Source of the DNA: Chondrinema litorale
Lineage (GTDB): Bacteria; Bacteroidota; Bacteroidia; Cytophagales; Flammeovirgaceae
Assembly: GCF_026250525.1 (NCBI RefSeq)
Contig: NZ_CP111058.1
Location: 1-64,000 of the forward strand
Direction: 5' to 3'
DNA length: 64,000 nt
Shown here: positions 1 through 8,041 of the stretch, in pieces
Position numbering within the stretch: the stretch's first letter is position 1
How the letters are laid out: every line of letters begins with the position of its first letter
Program-made: the position numbers and the translations under genes
Notes under the pieces: generated by a model
Seen by the model: only the letters and a program-made list of their open reading frames with translations
What the model was told of the DNA's origin: nothing
Databases searched by the model: none

Positions 1-453
1 GCCTATGGTGGTTCATATATGGGAGAGATGGTAGCTACTGTAAACTTAACATCAGGTACTAATACAGTAACAGTAGAAGCAGATGCAAGTTGGGAAATAA
101 TCGACTATCTTAAAGTGATAAATGCAAGTTCTTCTCGTATAGCATCAGATCTTACTGTTGAGGCTCTAAATCAAGAAACAAATTCTCAACAATCATATCT
201 AGTTTATCCTAATCCTTTTAAAAATTCATTTAATTTAGATTTATCAGGATTAGGTGAAGATGAAAATGTTTCATTAAAACTGTATGATCAAACAGGTAAA
301 CTGGTAAATGTAATTACACCTACATTAGAAAATAATGCTTCAAGTGTAGAAGTATCACTAGATAAAGCGACTTTAAAACCAGGTTTATACATACTAAAAG
401 TAGAACCTCAGTTTTCACAGACAAGAGTAATTAAAGTGATAAAAGAGAATTAA
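1..453 (+). CDS. T9SS-sorted secreted protein, C-terminal part (5' end outside window)
   Basis: The reading frame is open from base 1, so this is the tail of a larger gene; the ATG at 19 is internal. The first part (about residues 1-50 of the visible piece) has the shape of the end of a CBM6/CBM35-like jelly roll, with GTNTVTVEA followed by IDYLKV. The last 75 residues are a typical type IX secretion sorting domain (type A): VYPNPF, strand-rich segment, GKLV, GLYILKV and a basic end RVIKVIKEN. Such proteins cross the outer membrane through T9SS and have this domain removed. The catalytic or adhesive part lies upstream of the window, so the function cannot be named. A terminator follows directly. 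Confidence 0.85.
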   Translation, partial: AYGGSYMGEMVATVNLTSGTNTVTVEADASWEIIDYLKVINASSSRIASDLTVEALNQETNSQQSYLVYPNPFKNSFNLDLSGLGEDENVSLKLYDQTGKLVNVITPTLENNASSVEVSLDKATLKPGLYILKVEPQFSQTRVIKVIKEN

Positions 454-465
454 ACAAAATATACT

Positions 466-501
466 ACTCCTGAATGACATAATGTTGTTCAGGAGTTTTT
501 T
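466..501 (+). terminator. Rho-independent terminator
   Basis: A 9-bp perfect stem (ACTCCTGAA / TTCAGGAGT) is followed by six T. It lies 12 bases after the stop of the T9SS protein and closes that transcript before the convergent gene at 513. Confidence 0.85.
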
Positions 502-512
502 ATAGATAGAAA

Positions 513-881
513 TTATTTGAGCTCTACTATCTCCAACTCTTCATTATTTAAAGGCTTATTTTCATGGCCAATGGGCCTAATCATATATTGAAAAATATGA
601 TCTTTTTCATTCTGAATAGTGTTTTGTAGCGCAATATCTCTGGCTTCAAATGAAGAATATTTAAAAAGTGAGAATTCTATCTTTTCATTCTCAAAGATTT
701 TTGGATTAAATCCGATAATTTCTTGAATTACTCTGGCTCTAACTTCCCATTTAAGTTTCCGACTTGTAGATAAAAGTATAGTTCCAGATTCCAATCCATT
801 TTCATGATGCATTAGTTCGAGAACAATTCCTCTGCCTGTAATATTGAAACTTTCTTTAACTCTTGCTACTACTGGGCTCAT
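513..881 (-). CDS. Small protein resembling EF-Tu domain II beta-barrel
   Basis: A 122-aa soluble protein without signal peptide. Residues about 7-35 read VKESFNITGRGIVLEL and then GLESGTILL, which closely follows the start of domain II of translation elongation factor Tu (VEDVFSITGRGTVVTG, then a glycine and a GxxL strand). There is no GTPase domain, no room for one, and no elongation-factor gene next to it. The remaining 80 residues are acidic and show no motif I recognise. It sits 36 bases downstream of the TlpA gene on the same strand and is probably the last gene of the sigma-factor operon. Function unknown; the EF-Tu likeness is seen in the sequence, any role in translation is inference. 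Confidence 0.6.
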   Translation of the reverse strand: MSPVVARVKESFNITGRGIVLELMHHENGLESGTILLSTSRKLKWEVRARVIQEIIGFNPKIFENEKIEFSLFKYSSFEARDIALQNTIQNEKDHIFQYMIRPIGHENKPLNNEELEIVELK

Positions 882-917
882 AAAAAAATTATCTCACCCA
901 AACTTAAGCATAATCTT

Positions 918-1439
918 TTATTTCTCTGTAGAAAACAACTCTTCAAATTTTTGAATTAATGCTGCTGATTCGGCAGGTTTTGTAGCTTCTTTTACTACAA
1001 TTTTTCCTTCTTTGTCTAGAATGAGATAGTGAGGAATTTCGACTCTGGTTTCTAGATTATGTATGTGTAACCATAAGTCTTTTTGCAAGGTTCTATTCGC
1101 AATAATGTGGTAGCCAGTAAGGGCATATTTTTCGATGCGTTTTTGCCATTTGTTCTGGTGCTTTTGCCTATCAATAGAAATGTATAAAAGCTTTACATCA
1201 TTGTTTTTAGCAAATTCTTTCACTGCATCGTACTGTTCAAATTGCTCGATGCATGGAGCACACCAAGTAGCCCAGATATCTACAAATACATAATCGCCTT
1301 TTAGATTCTCTGTAAGTTCGCTCAGACTATTGTAAGATTCAGTTTCTAGGTAGATAATGTCTGTATCTGTTGGTTTTTGTTGAGCAGTAATAGCAGAGGA
1401 AAGCAAAAGAAAAAAGGGAAATAAAAACAAGTTTTTCAT
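918..1439 (-). CDS. TlpA-family thioredoxin-like protein, secreted
   Basis: A 173-aa protein with an N-terminal signal peptide (hydrophobic to about residue 18, cleavage near AITAQ). The thioredoxin fold carries the redox motif WCAPC (Cys60 and Cys63) after VFVDIWATW, the usual arrangement of TlpA/ResA-type periplasmic oxidoreductases, which reduce or shuffle disulfides in exported proteins and cytochromes. LDKEGKIV near the end is typical of the family. It lies 41 bases downstream of the membrane-anchored protein at 1481 and is read with it. The context of a metal-sensor-like and a YHYH protein suggests redox handling of thiols or metals in the envelope, but no substrate is visible. Confidence 0.85.
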   Translation of the reverse strand: MKNLFLFPFFLLLSSAITAQQKPTDTDIIYLETESYNSLSELTENLKGDYVFVDIWATWCAPCIEQFEQYDAVKEFAKNNDVKLLYISIDRQKHQNKWQKRIEKYALTGYHIIANRTLQKDLWLHIHNLETRVEIPHYLILDKEGKIVVKEATKPAESAALIQKFEELFSTEK

Positions 1440-1480
1440 CAGTTAAAAAAATCAATATTTCCCTTTTAAAATAGTGAATA

Positions 1481-2125
1481 TTATGTTGAGATTGATCTTT
1501 TAGTAGATAATTTAGATTTTCGATCTGCCCATAGTTTGATTAAGCTTGCTGCAATTAAAATCAGCAAAATATAAAAGTTTAGCTGAAGTCTATTGCTAAA
1601 AAATGTAGCTTCACTTTCTACTTCAATATATTCCATTTTTTCAAAATCGAATAAGACGTTCGACTCTTCTTCATTGAAATAATGTGTCTGAATTTTTTGG
1701 CCTTTGTAGATAAAAAGTTGATTTACAATATGCGCTTTGGTTTCTGTAAAGCAGTCAATTTTTATATCTAATTTAGAAATATCTTTAGGCATATCAGCTA
1801 CATTTAAAGTAGCTCTGGTGTAATGCCCTCCTAAAATAATTTGTTCACCATTGAGCAAAAAATTATCATGTCCATCAGTTAACAAAATTCCATCTGAAAG
1901 ATATTTCATTACGCTTTCTTTGAAATTTGAGCTAGTGAGACTTTCGTCTGCGAGTTCTGGGTGTAGCGCTATTACCTTTTCGTAAATGGCAGCAGTTTTC
2001 ATAACTACATCCAGCTCCCAATGCTGATTTTCGTATTTGAGATTGTATTTTGTGTCTACCACAACATGAGCCTTTGCTGCTGTGCAAAAGACACACAGCA
2101 GTAGTATTATTGTTAATTTGTTCAT
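1481..2125 (-). CDS. Secreted protein with C-terminal membrane anchor, unknown function
   Basis: A 214-aa protein with a signal peptide (about residues 1-19, ending AKA before HVVVD), a predicted extracytoplasmic beta-rich domain of about 150 residues, one transmembrane helix near residues 178-197 (LNFYILLILIAASLIKLW) and a short basic tail. The mature chain begins with His. The layout recalls the periplasmic part that precedes the membrane bundle in HupE/UreJ-like proteins, but only one helix is present, so I do not name it. It is 8 bases downstream of the YHYH gene, which points to co-translation and a shared envelope role. Confidence 0.6.
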   Translation of the reverse strand: MNKLTIILLLCVFCTAAKAHVVVDTKYNLKYENQHWELDVVMKTAAIYEKVIALHPELADESLTSSNFKESVMKYLSDGILLTDGHDNFLLNGEQIILGGHYTRATLNVADMPKDISKLDIKIDCFTETKAHIVNQLFIYKGQKIQTHYFNEEESNVLFDFEKMEYIEVESEATFFSNRLQLNFYILLILIAASLIKLWADRKSKLSTKRSIST

Positions 2126-2133
2126 AGTTAGAT

Positions 2134-3075
2134 TTATGGCTGTACTTTAAAGTCTTCAGAAGGTGTGCCTGCAAAGCATCTTGGTATAGATGGAAATTCA
2201 TCGGTAATGTAATATACATAAGTGCCATCTGGAAATTCGGGAGTTTTTGCCCAACGGCCATTACATTCATCTAAATCTCCTTGTCCGTCTATAAATTCAT
2301 AATCTGCCACATAAGAACCGTCGTAAGCTCCATCTGGCGCAATTACACCATCTCCTGGGCGGCAACCTGCTTTTACAGAATAGCTAGAGGTGAGGGCTAC
2401 AATACTACTATTGGCATTGTCTGGGTCAGCATATCCATACTTATAATAAATAGGAAAACCATCTGCTGCATAACCAAGTAAAGCTGAATGGCTTGCTCCA
2501 TCTTCTATAGTTTTAATGTATTCGATTGGAGTTCCATGATAGTGATACCTAGAGAGGTCATGGGCATTATTGCAATCGTAAGTTAAACCTGCATTTGAGC
2601 TTAATACTTCTAGGTTCCACTCATAATTTTGATCACCTGTAGAGAGGTCTAGCCAACCTTCGGCTGCTACCGGATCGAAAGGAACACCAGTTTTAGCAAT
2701 GCCAAATACCCAACCTAAGTAACCAGTTTTTCCATTGTAACTGGTATTGGCTACAGGTGTAGTTTCATTAGCCAATGTAGGAGTGGCAGTAAAAGTAAAT
2801 ATTTTCTGATTGGCGGTTACATTCCCCAGTACTTTGTGAGGTGGTATATAATTAAATGTAACTTCAACTGTGTTGCCAACAGTTTTTAATTCGTAAATGC
2901 TGCTAGCACTAGGGGTATTGTTACAAGCTGTCCCATTATCAATTTCATAAGTGACAGAGTTAATACAAGTTTCTTCTTCTGATTGAATGTCATTTTCGTC
3001 ACCACTGTCGTCACAAGAAATGAGAGATAAACATAAGCCGATTAAGAAAAGTAGAGGGAGTTTTAGATATTTCAT
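2134..3075 (-). CDS. YHYH-domain lipoprotein
   Basis: A 313-aa lipoprotein with lipobox LSLIS-C (Cys21) and an acidic linker. The central and C-terminal parts match the YHYH domain family: RYHYHGTP followed by LLGYAADGFPIYYKYGY and, near the end, the aromatic/charged segment DGTYVYYITDEFPSIPRC. The His-rich YHYH motif suggests metal or small-ligand binding, but the family's biochemical role is not established. Several Cys residues (for example in NGTACNNT and GRCF-like positions) may form disulfides outside the cell. It is co-directional with a CpxP-like protein upstream and a TlpA thioredoxin downstream, consistent with an envelope metal or redox stress operon. Confidence 0.8.
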   Translation of the reverse strand: MKYLKLPLLFLIGLCLSLISCDDSGDENDIQSEEETCINSVTYEIDNGTACNNTPSASSIYELKTVGNTVEVTFNYIPPHKVLGNVTANQKIFTFTATPTLANETTPVANTSYNGKTGYLGWVFGIAKTGVPFDPVAAEGWLDLSTGDQNYEWNLEVLSSNAGLTYDCNNAHDLSRYHYHGTPIEYIKTIEDGASHSALLGYAADGFPIYYKYGYADPDNANSSIVALTSSYSVKAGCRPGDGVIAPDGAYDGSYVADYEFIDGQGDLDECNGRWAKTPEFPDGTYVYYITDEFPSIPRCFAGTPSEDFKVQP

Positions 3076-3116
3076 ATATGGTTGTTTTGATTGAACTCCC
3101 TTTAGACCAGCTTAAA

Positions 3117-3620
3117 TTAAAAACCCTTCGGGTGTGGCGTTTTTTTTTTTGTTTCTAGTAAAAGTTTTTCGAGTGCTTTATCTACAAACTCCTCATAACC
3201 AATATATTGATTGTCTTTTAAAATTGACTTAACTTCTTCAAAATGTTCGTAAGTCACCTCAATTTTTTCTTTTTCCAGTTTATTTACTTCTCCAATTAGT
3301 TTGTTAGCGTTGGTGGTATCATTTTTTTCGAGCAATTTGCCAAAATATACTTTTAGTATTTCTTTTTGCTTCATCTCTATTGCTCGCATCTGTCGGTTGT
3401 GCTTTTTTGTGAGCTCTATAAATTGTGATTTTTGCTGTTCGTCGAGTTGTAAAATATTAGCAGCAACCTCTCTAAAAGCTCTTCTCTCATTCGGATGCAA
3501 AGTGTTACCTAACCTATGAGGCTGGGGTTTATTTATAACCAAGAAAGTTAGTAGACCAATGTTGAGCAAAATCATAGCTATTAATGCCCACTTGTAAAAT
3601 TGGATGTGTTTATCATTCAT
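3117..3620 (-). CDS. CpxP/ZraP-like periplasmic heavy-metal-sensor-type protein
   Basis: A 167-aa protein starting at MNDKHIQ; this ATG is chosen over one 15 bases upstream because it sits in an ATGA-type 8-base overlap with the preceding gene. One transmembrane helix spans about residues 10-32, followed by a long helical domain rich in Lys, Glu and Gln (QLDEQQKSQFIELTKKH, then LEKEKIEVTYEHFEEVKSIL). That LTxxQ-type helical pair is the hallmark of the Spy/CpxP/ZraP and CnrX family, which bind misfolded protein or metal in the periplasm and often regulate an ECF sigma factor. Here it is the third gene after such a sigma factor. Confidence 0.75.
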   Translation of the reverse strand: MNDKHIQFYKWALIAMILLNIGLLTFLVINKPQPHRLGNTLHPNERRAFREVAANILQLDEQQKSQFIELTKKHNRQMRAIEMKQKEILKVYFGKLLEKNDTTNANKLIGEVNKLEKEKIEVTYEHFEEVKSILKDNQYIGYEEFVDKALEKLLLETKKKTPHPKGF

Positions 3621-3930
3621 AGATACTAAAATCATTTACCAGTGTGAATGTTTCAGTAGCAGGCTTTGGCGAAGATGTATTTTCATTATTTCCTGCCATC
3701 ATAAAGCGGCTTAAAACAAGCACATTAATTACAACCAAAATAATTGCAATGGCTGCTGCCACATTTAAGGGGGCAAAAGAAACCTGTTTGGTTTCGGATA
3801 AATTTATTCTTCTTTCGATATCTGGTAGTAGGTTCCGGTTAGGCTTTGCCTTTTCCATGCCTTCTAAGCTGTTCAGTATATCTTCTTTCCAGTTATTTTG
3901 AACGTCGTTAAATTCTTGATCTTTGTCCAT
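3613..3930 (-). CDS. Membrane anti-sigma-like protein
   Basis: The start is placed at MDKDQEF (3930), 105 aa; a longer reading upstream would overlap the sigma gene and lacks conservation-like composition. The N-terminal 50 residues are charged and cytosolic (NNWKEDILNSLEGMEKAKPNRNLLPDIERRI), one transmembrane helix lies near 55-77 (VAAAIAIILVVINVLVL) and a short tail follows outside. This position and topology, directly after an ECF sigma factor, are those of an anti-sigma factor, although no zinc-binding HxxxCxxC motif is present. The stop overlaps the next start by 8 bases, implying translational coupling to the CpxP-like protein. Confidence 0.65.
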   Translation of the reverse strand: MDKDQEFNDVQNNWKEDILNSLEGMEKAKPNRNLLPDIERRINLSETKQVSFAPLNVAAAIAIILVVINVLVLSRFMMAGNNENTSSPKPATETFTLVNDFSIYE

Positions 3931-3961
3931 TCTTGTATAGTTTATTATTGTTAGACAGCTG

Positions 3962-4522
3962 TTATTTATTTTTCCTTCGGTTGGGTGCAAAAAAATCTAA
4001 TTTTTTTCTCAGGTTCTTTTTCGCCCTTTGCAAAAGAGATTCAACTGCCTTTAGCGATATTTCCATAATATCTGCTACTTCCTGTTGAGGTAAGTCTTCA
4101 ACATAACATAAAATAAATGCAGTTTTTTGATTATCTGGCAATGATTGGATGGTTTTGAATAGAATTTTAGATTTTTCTTTATTTTCTAGCAATACACCTG
4201 GGTGCTCAAAATCCGGTTTATTGGTATCTGGTTTTCCAAACCTGAAAATAGCAAATCGGTTTTTCTTTTTAAGAAAATTGAGCGAAGTATTAACAGTAAT
4301 TCTGTATATCCATGTGCTTACTTGAGATTGTCCTTTAAAGTTAGCTGCATACTGATGAATTTTCACAAAAACATCTTGAGTGATTTCTTCTGCATCGCCC
4401 TCATTTTGTACATATCCAAGCGCAGTATTGTAAACTTTTACATGGAATGCCAAATACAATTCCTGAAAAGCTTTTTTATCGCCCAACACTACAGCCTGAA
4501 TAATGTCTTCGTGACTATTCAT
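3962..4522 (-). CDS. ECF-type RNA polymerase sigma factor
   Basis: A 186-aa sigma-70 family protein. Region 2 is seen at about residues 12-80 (AFQELYLAFHVKVYNTALGYVQNEGDAEEITQDVFVKIHQ, with the typical STWIYRITVN) and region 4 at about 120-170 (LPDNQKTAFILCYVEDLPQQEVADIMEISLKAVESLLQRAK), the latter carrying the -35-recognising helix-turn-helix. There is no region 1 or 3, as expected for group 4 sigma factors. It heads an operon of about six genes and is followed by a small membrane protein and a CpxP-like protein, so release from the membrane partner is the likely control. Confidence 0.92.
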   Translation of the reverse strand: MNSHEDIIQAVVLGDKKAFQELYLAFHVKVYNTALGYVQNEGDAEEITQDVFVKIHQYAANFKGQSQVSTWIYRITVNTSLNFLKKKNRFAIFRFGKPDTNKPDFEHPGVLLENKEKSKILFKTIQSLPDNQKTAFILCYVEDLPQQEVADIMEISLKAVESLLQRAKKNLRKKLDFFAPNRRKNK

Positions 4523-4808
4523 TTAATTAAATGCGATGTACTTCATACCCTTTTATTAATCAAAAAATACCTTTATTAGGAAAAGGTTAGGGCATATAGA
4601 TTAAATGGAACAATTTCTTTTGTTAATTGACAACAGGAAATTAAGCTAAAAGTATATAATTAGCACTAATAGTAAATGCTAAAATCTATAATGCTTCCCT
4701 TTTTTAACACAATCTGAATTTTAGCATTGTAATCTAGCCCATGTTTTAATTAATATCTTTTCAGTATTTTGGCGATGTATAAACTATTGAAATATTACCT
4801 GAATAAAA

Positions 4809-5822
4809 ATGCCAAAAAAGATAATCCGGTCTTTGTGCTTGTTTACAGAGAAACTAGCATCTGACGCTAATGATAAACTAACTGAGTTACAAAAAAAATT
4901 AGAAGCTGAGGGTTTTTTGATTCAAACAAAGCGAATCTGTACGAATGGAAAAGACTTTGCAAAACTGGAATTATTCTATCCCGAGAAAGATATATTATTA
5001 AGTGTAGGAAATTGCGACCTTAAATATGTCATAAATAATAACTATGACTTTTATAAGGCATCGCGCACTTCTTGCCATGTCGATATTAGTACTGGTGTAA
5101 ACATGGCTCACGTTGAGATGTTGTTTAGATTGATTGAGGAAGCTCCTGAAAAAATGTTTCAGTTTGCTTTTGTGGTGAACAATACAACTTCGAGCCCTTA
5201 TTTTCCATCTGCATCATTTGAGAAAAATGGTTTTGCTTTGGGTTTGCAACCTACAGATTTAGCAGAAGGTTGCAGTAGCCTCGAAGAGTGGTTTGCAAAC
5301 ATGCAAAACATTTGGGAAGAGCTTTGCGATGTTTTAAAAGATGAATCTGATTTTTTAGGAATAGATAGTTCAATCGCTCCACTTTTTGAAGGAAACAGTA
5401 GCCTTGTACAGTTTATAAAGGAGGTTTATGGGAGTTTTGATACAGCCGTACTTTCAGATGCTTTTATAAAAATTACCTCATTTATTAAAAATAATAATCC
5501 TAAACCAGTTGGATTATGTGGTTTAATGCTGCCCTGTTTAGAAGATTTTCTTTTAGCAGATGAATACAAACAAGGCAAATTTTCTTTAGAAAGAAACTTG
5601 TTTTTATCTCTACACTCAGGCTTAGGAATAGATACTTATCCCATTGGTACAGATGAGTCTCCCGAAAAAGTATTGAATATATTACAACTTTTAGTAGGGC
5701 TTTCTAACAAATATAATAAGCCACTTTCTGCTAGATTTATTTCTGATGGCAAGGCTAAAATTGGAGAGGAAACATCCTTTGATAATCAGTTCCTTAAAGA
5801 TGTCATAATAAAAGCTTTGTGA
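4809..5822 (+). CDS. DUF711 (UPF0210) family protein
   Basis: A 337-aa soluble protein. The central GIDSSIAPLFEG and later GLCGLMLPCLEDFLLA and LGIDTYPIGTD are the landmarks of the DUF711/UPF0210 family, which is spread through archaea and bacteria and has no settled function. The family is usually 400-450 residues, so this is a short member, but the key segments occur in order and the frame is intact. It stands alone between a divergent sigma operon and an outer membrane gene and is followed by a nested inverted-repeat structure that may act as its terminator. Identification from motifs is fairly sure; the role is not known. Confidence 0.75.
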   Translation: MPKKIIRSLCLFTEKLASDANDKLTELQKKLEAEGFLIQTKRICTNGKDFAKLELFYPEKDILLSVGNCDLKYVINNNYDFYKASRTSCHVDISTGVNMAHVEMLFRLIEEAPEKMFQFAFVVNNTTSSPYFPSASFEKNGFALGLQPTDLAEGCSSLEEWFANMQNIWEELCDVLKDESDFLGIDSSIAPLFEGNSSLVQFIKEVYGSFDTAVLSDAFIKITSFIKNNNPKPVGLCGLMLPCLEDFLLADEYKQGKFSLERNLFLSLHSGLGIDTYPIGTDESPEKVLNILQLLVGLSNKYNKPLSARFISDGKAKIGEETSFDNQFLKDVIIKAL

Positions 5823-5843
5823 GATTTGAAATATCGCTTAAAT

Positions 5844-5911
5844 AAAATGTAGTTGGTAAAATATAGATTTTCTACTAGCGTAGAATCTGATTAGAAACTT
5901 AACTACATTTT
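5844..5911 (+). promoter_or_regulatory. Nested inverted repeats in leader of porin gene
   Basis: An 11-bp perfect inverted repeat (AAAATGTAGTT at 5844-5854, AACTACATTTT at 5901-5911) encloses a second, imperfect one at 5865-5888 (AGATTTTCTA / TAGAATCT with a 2-base bulge). A run of eight T follows and the next ATG is only 6 bases further. It may be a terminator for the DUF711 gene, a folded leader that covers the ribosome site of the next gene, or both. Confidence 0.5.
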
Positions 5912-5917
5912 TTTGCG

Positions 5918-7189
5918 ATGAGATTTTTTATACTAATTGCATTTTTTGTATTCACTTATTTTACTACTGCAGCACAGATCGAAATTTCTGGGGAATACAG
6001 GCCTAGAGTCCAGATAAGAAACGGGGTTTTTCGATTACCTGCACCAGATGATACACCATCCATATTTATAGCCCAGCGTTCAAGATTCAATTTTCACTAT
6101 ACTTTCGAAGACAAATTTGAAACCCATTTTTCTTTTCAAGATGTGAGAGTGTGGGGCGATCAAAACCAATTATCAGACGAGCCTTCGGTAGGAGTGTTTG
6201 AAGCATGGGCACAAATTAAATTATTTAGCAAATTGAGTTTAAAAGCTGGTAGACAAGAGCTTTTGTACGACGATGGCTATTTGTTTGGAACACTTAACTG
6301 GCGCGAAGCTGGGCGTAGCCACGACTTAGGAATTTTTAAATGGGAAGATTCTACTTTTCAAGCCCATTTAGGTATTGCTTTTAATCAGAACAGAGCTGCA
6401 TTATTTGATGAGCCTTACACCAACGATTATTATAAAAATATGCAGTTTCTATGGTTACATAAAGACTACGAAAAACTTTCACTTTCTTTAATGGCAGTAA
6501 ACAGAGGTTTGCAAAAAGTAAGTCCAGATACGGCAGTAAATTATACACAAACTCTTGGGGGAGATATCAAATACTTTGGCAGCAATTTAACCTTAACGGG
6601 TATTGGATATTACCAAACTGGTGAAGACCTGCAAGACAGAGATGTAAGTGCTTGGTTTTGGTCGCTAAAAGGAGAGATGAAAGTATCAGAAAAGTTGAAA
6701 ATTCTCTTAGGAGCAGATATGCTTTCTGGAACAAAAAATGGCTTGCTAGACGAAACAACCAATACCAAGAGTAACACTTTTGACATTTTATATGGTTTTA
6801 GGCACAGGCATTTTGGCATTATGGATTATTTCTATCTAGGCTATACGCCAGATGCAGGTTTACAAGATTTAATGCTCAAGTTTACCTATAAGCATTCGCC
6901 AAAATTCACCAGTAATCTTGATATCCACAATTTCTATTCGCAAACGAATGTGCCAGACCCAAGTGCAACAAACACCGATTTTACTTCTCATCTAGGAGTG
7001 GAAGTTGATTATCATTTCTCCTATAAACCTTATGATATGGTCACTGTGCAAGGAGGTTACTCTCAAATGTTTGGAACAGAAACCCTCGCTTATTTAAAAG
7101 GTGGGAGCGAAGATGAAATCTCTAACTGGTTCTGGCTGCAAGTTTCAATTAAGCCGGTGCTCTTTAAAGGAAATGTAAATAAACAATAA
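5918..7189 (+). CDS. Alginate-export-type outer membrane beta-barrel protein
   Basis: A 423-aa protein with signal peptide (residues 1-19, cleaved near TAAQ). The mature chain opens with IEISGEYRPRVQIRNG and continues with alternating amphipathic strands (RSRFNFHYTF, THFSFQDVRVWGD, LKAGRQELLYDDGYLFGTLNW), the signature of the AlgE-like alginate export family of 18-stranded barrels. In Bacteroidota such proteins are annotated as alginate export family porins without proof of substrate. No polysaccharide lyase lies nearby, so the name describes the fold only. It is followed by its own terminator (7199-7229). Confidence 0.75.
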   Translation: MRFFILIAFFVFTYFTTAAQIEISGEYRPRVQIRNGVFRLPAPDDTPSIFIAQRSRFNFHYTFEDKFETHFSFQDVRVWGDQNQLSDEPSVGVFEAWAQIKLFSKLSLKAGRQELLYDDGYLFGTLNWREAGRSHDLGIFKWEDSTFQAHLGIAFNQNRAALFDEPYTNDYYKNMQFLWLHKDYEKLSLSLMAVNRGLQKVSPDTAVNYTQTLGGDIKYFGSNLTLTGIGYYQTGEDLQDRDVSAWFWSLKGEMKVSEKLKILLGADMLSGTKNGLLDETTNTKSNTFDILYGFRHRHFGIMDYFYLGYTPDAGLQDLMLKFTYKHSPKFTSNLDIHNFYSQTNVPDPSATNTDFTSHLGVEVDYHFSYKPYDMVTVQGGYSQMFGTETLAYLKGGSEDEISNWFWLQVSIKPVLFKGNVNKQ

Positions 7190-7198
7190 GCCAGTTTG

Positions 7199-7229
7199 AA
7201 AGCTCTTCATTTTAGTTGAAGAGCTTTTT
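7199..7229 (+). terminator. Rho-independent terminator
   Basis: An 11-bp perfect stem (AAAGCTCTTCA / TGAAGAGCTTT) with a 7-base loop and a T tract, 9 bases after the porin stop. Confidence 0.9.
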
Positions 7230-7270
7230 CAAATGTAATCCTGCTGACATTTTTCTTCCTTTCACCGCTC

Positions 7271-7278
7271 TAATTTTG
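7271..7278 (+). promoter_or_regulatory. Possible Bacteroidota -7 element (TAATTTTG)
   Basis: TAATTTTG matches the TAnnTTTG -7 consensus of Bacteroidota and lies 44 bases before the DM13 lipoprotein start. No clear TTTG -33 box is seen upstream, so the call rests on one element. Confidence 0.35.
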
Positions 7279-7322
7279 TCTGATACTATTGAAATTGATT
7301 TTTCGACTAATTATCAGACAAC

Positions 7323-7991
7323 ATGTATAAAAAACTACTCATATTTCTGTTTTTCGCACTGTTACTTTATTCGTGTATAGGAACAGACATAGTAGAAGAC
7401 GAAGTTTTCCCAGAAAATTTGCAAATAACCAGTGCTGCTAGCTCACTTAAAGTAGGAGAAAGCTTCCAGTTTAGAGCCATCTATTTTGGTACTTCTGGCA
7501 AAATGGAAGATGTAAACCTAACATGGCGTACAGCTAACCCCAATATTCTTAGCATAGCACAAAGCGGTATTGCCACAGCATTAGATACAGGTACAACCTA
7601 TGTAATAGTAAGTACTGCATCCATCAGCGATTCTGTAACTGTTACAACTGGTGCAGCTACTGTGGTTTCAGAGACTGAGCGCAGGGGCACTTTTGCAGGT
7701 TTGAATAGCTACGATGTAGAAGGCGATTTTATTTTAGAGCAAAAAGGCAGTTCTCTTGAGTTAACATTCTCTGGTAATTTTAGTGCAACACAAGGTCCGG
7801 GTTTACATGTGTATCTCACCAATAATAATAATAGTGTAAGCGGAGGAGTCGATCTTGGCGAGCTTAAAGCCAACAGTGGTGCGCAAACTTATGAGATCGA
7901 AGATACAGAACTCTTTAATGCTTACAGTTATATTATGATCTATTGCCAGCCATTTGGTGTGCCTTTCGGTTTGGGTACCTTCGATAACTAA
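7323..7991 (+). CDS. Lipoprotein with Ig-like (BIG2-type) and DM13 domains
   Basis: A 222-aa lipoprotein with signal peptide and lipobox LLYS-C (about Cys18). Residues 30-105 look like a bacterial Ig-like domain (LKVGESFQFRAIYFGTSG, then WRTANPNILSIAQSGIATALDTGTTYVIV). Residues 115-222 match DM13: GTFAGLNSYDVEGDFIL, GPGLHVYLTN, DLGELKANSGAQTYEI and the near-terminal YIMIYCQPFGVPFG with its single Cys. DM13 domains are predicted electron-transfer or adhesion modules of the cell surface. It lies 50 bases before the barrel protein at 8042 and is probably co-transcribed with it, which suggests a surface lipoprotein and barrel pair. Confidence 0.8.
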   Translation: MYKKLLIFLFFALLLYSCIGTDIVEDEVFPENLQITSAASSLKVGESFQFRAIYFGTSGKMEDVNLTWRTANPNILSIAQSGIATALDTGTTYVIVSTASISDSVTVTTGAATVVSETERRGTFAGLNSYDVEGDFILEQKGSSLELTFSGNFSATQGPGLHVYLTNNNNSVSGGVDLGELKANSGAQTYEIEDTELFNAYSYIMIYCQPFGVPFGLGTFDN

Positions 7992-8041
7992 GCATTCTCG
8001 CATCCATTTCATTCTTCATTTATCATCATCAAGAAATAACA

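Noticed and set aside
3931..3990. Longer N-terminus for the anti-sigma-like gene
   Set aside because: It would overlap the sigma-factor coding end and adds unstructured residues; MDKDQEF at 3930 is the better start.
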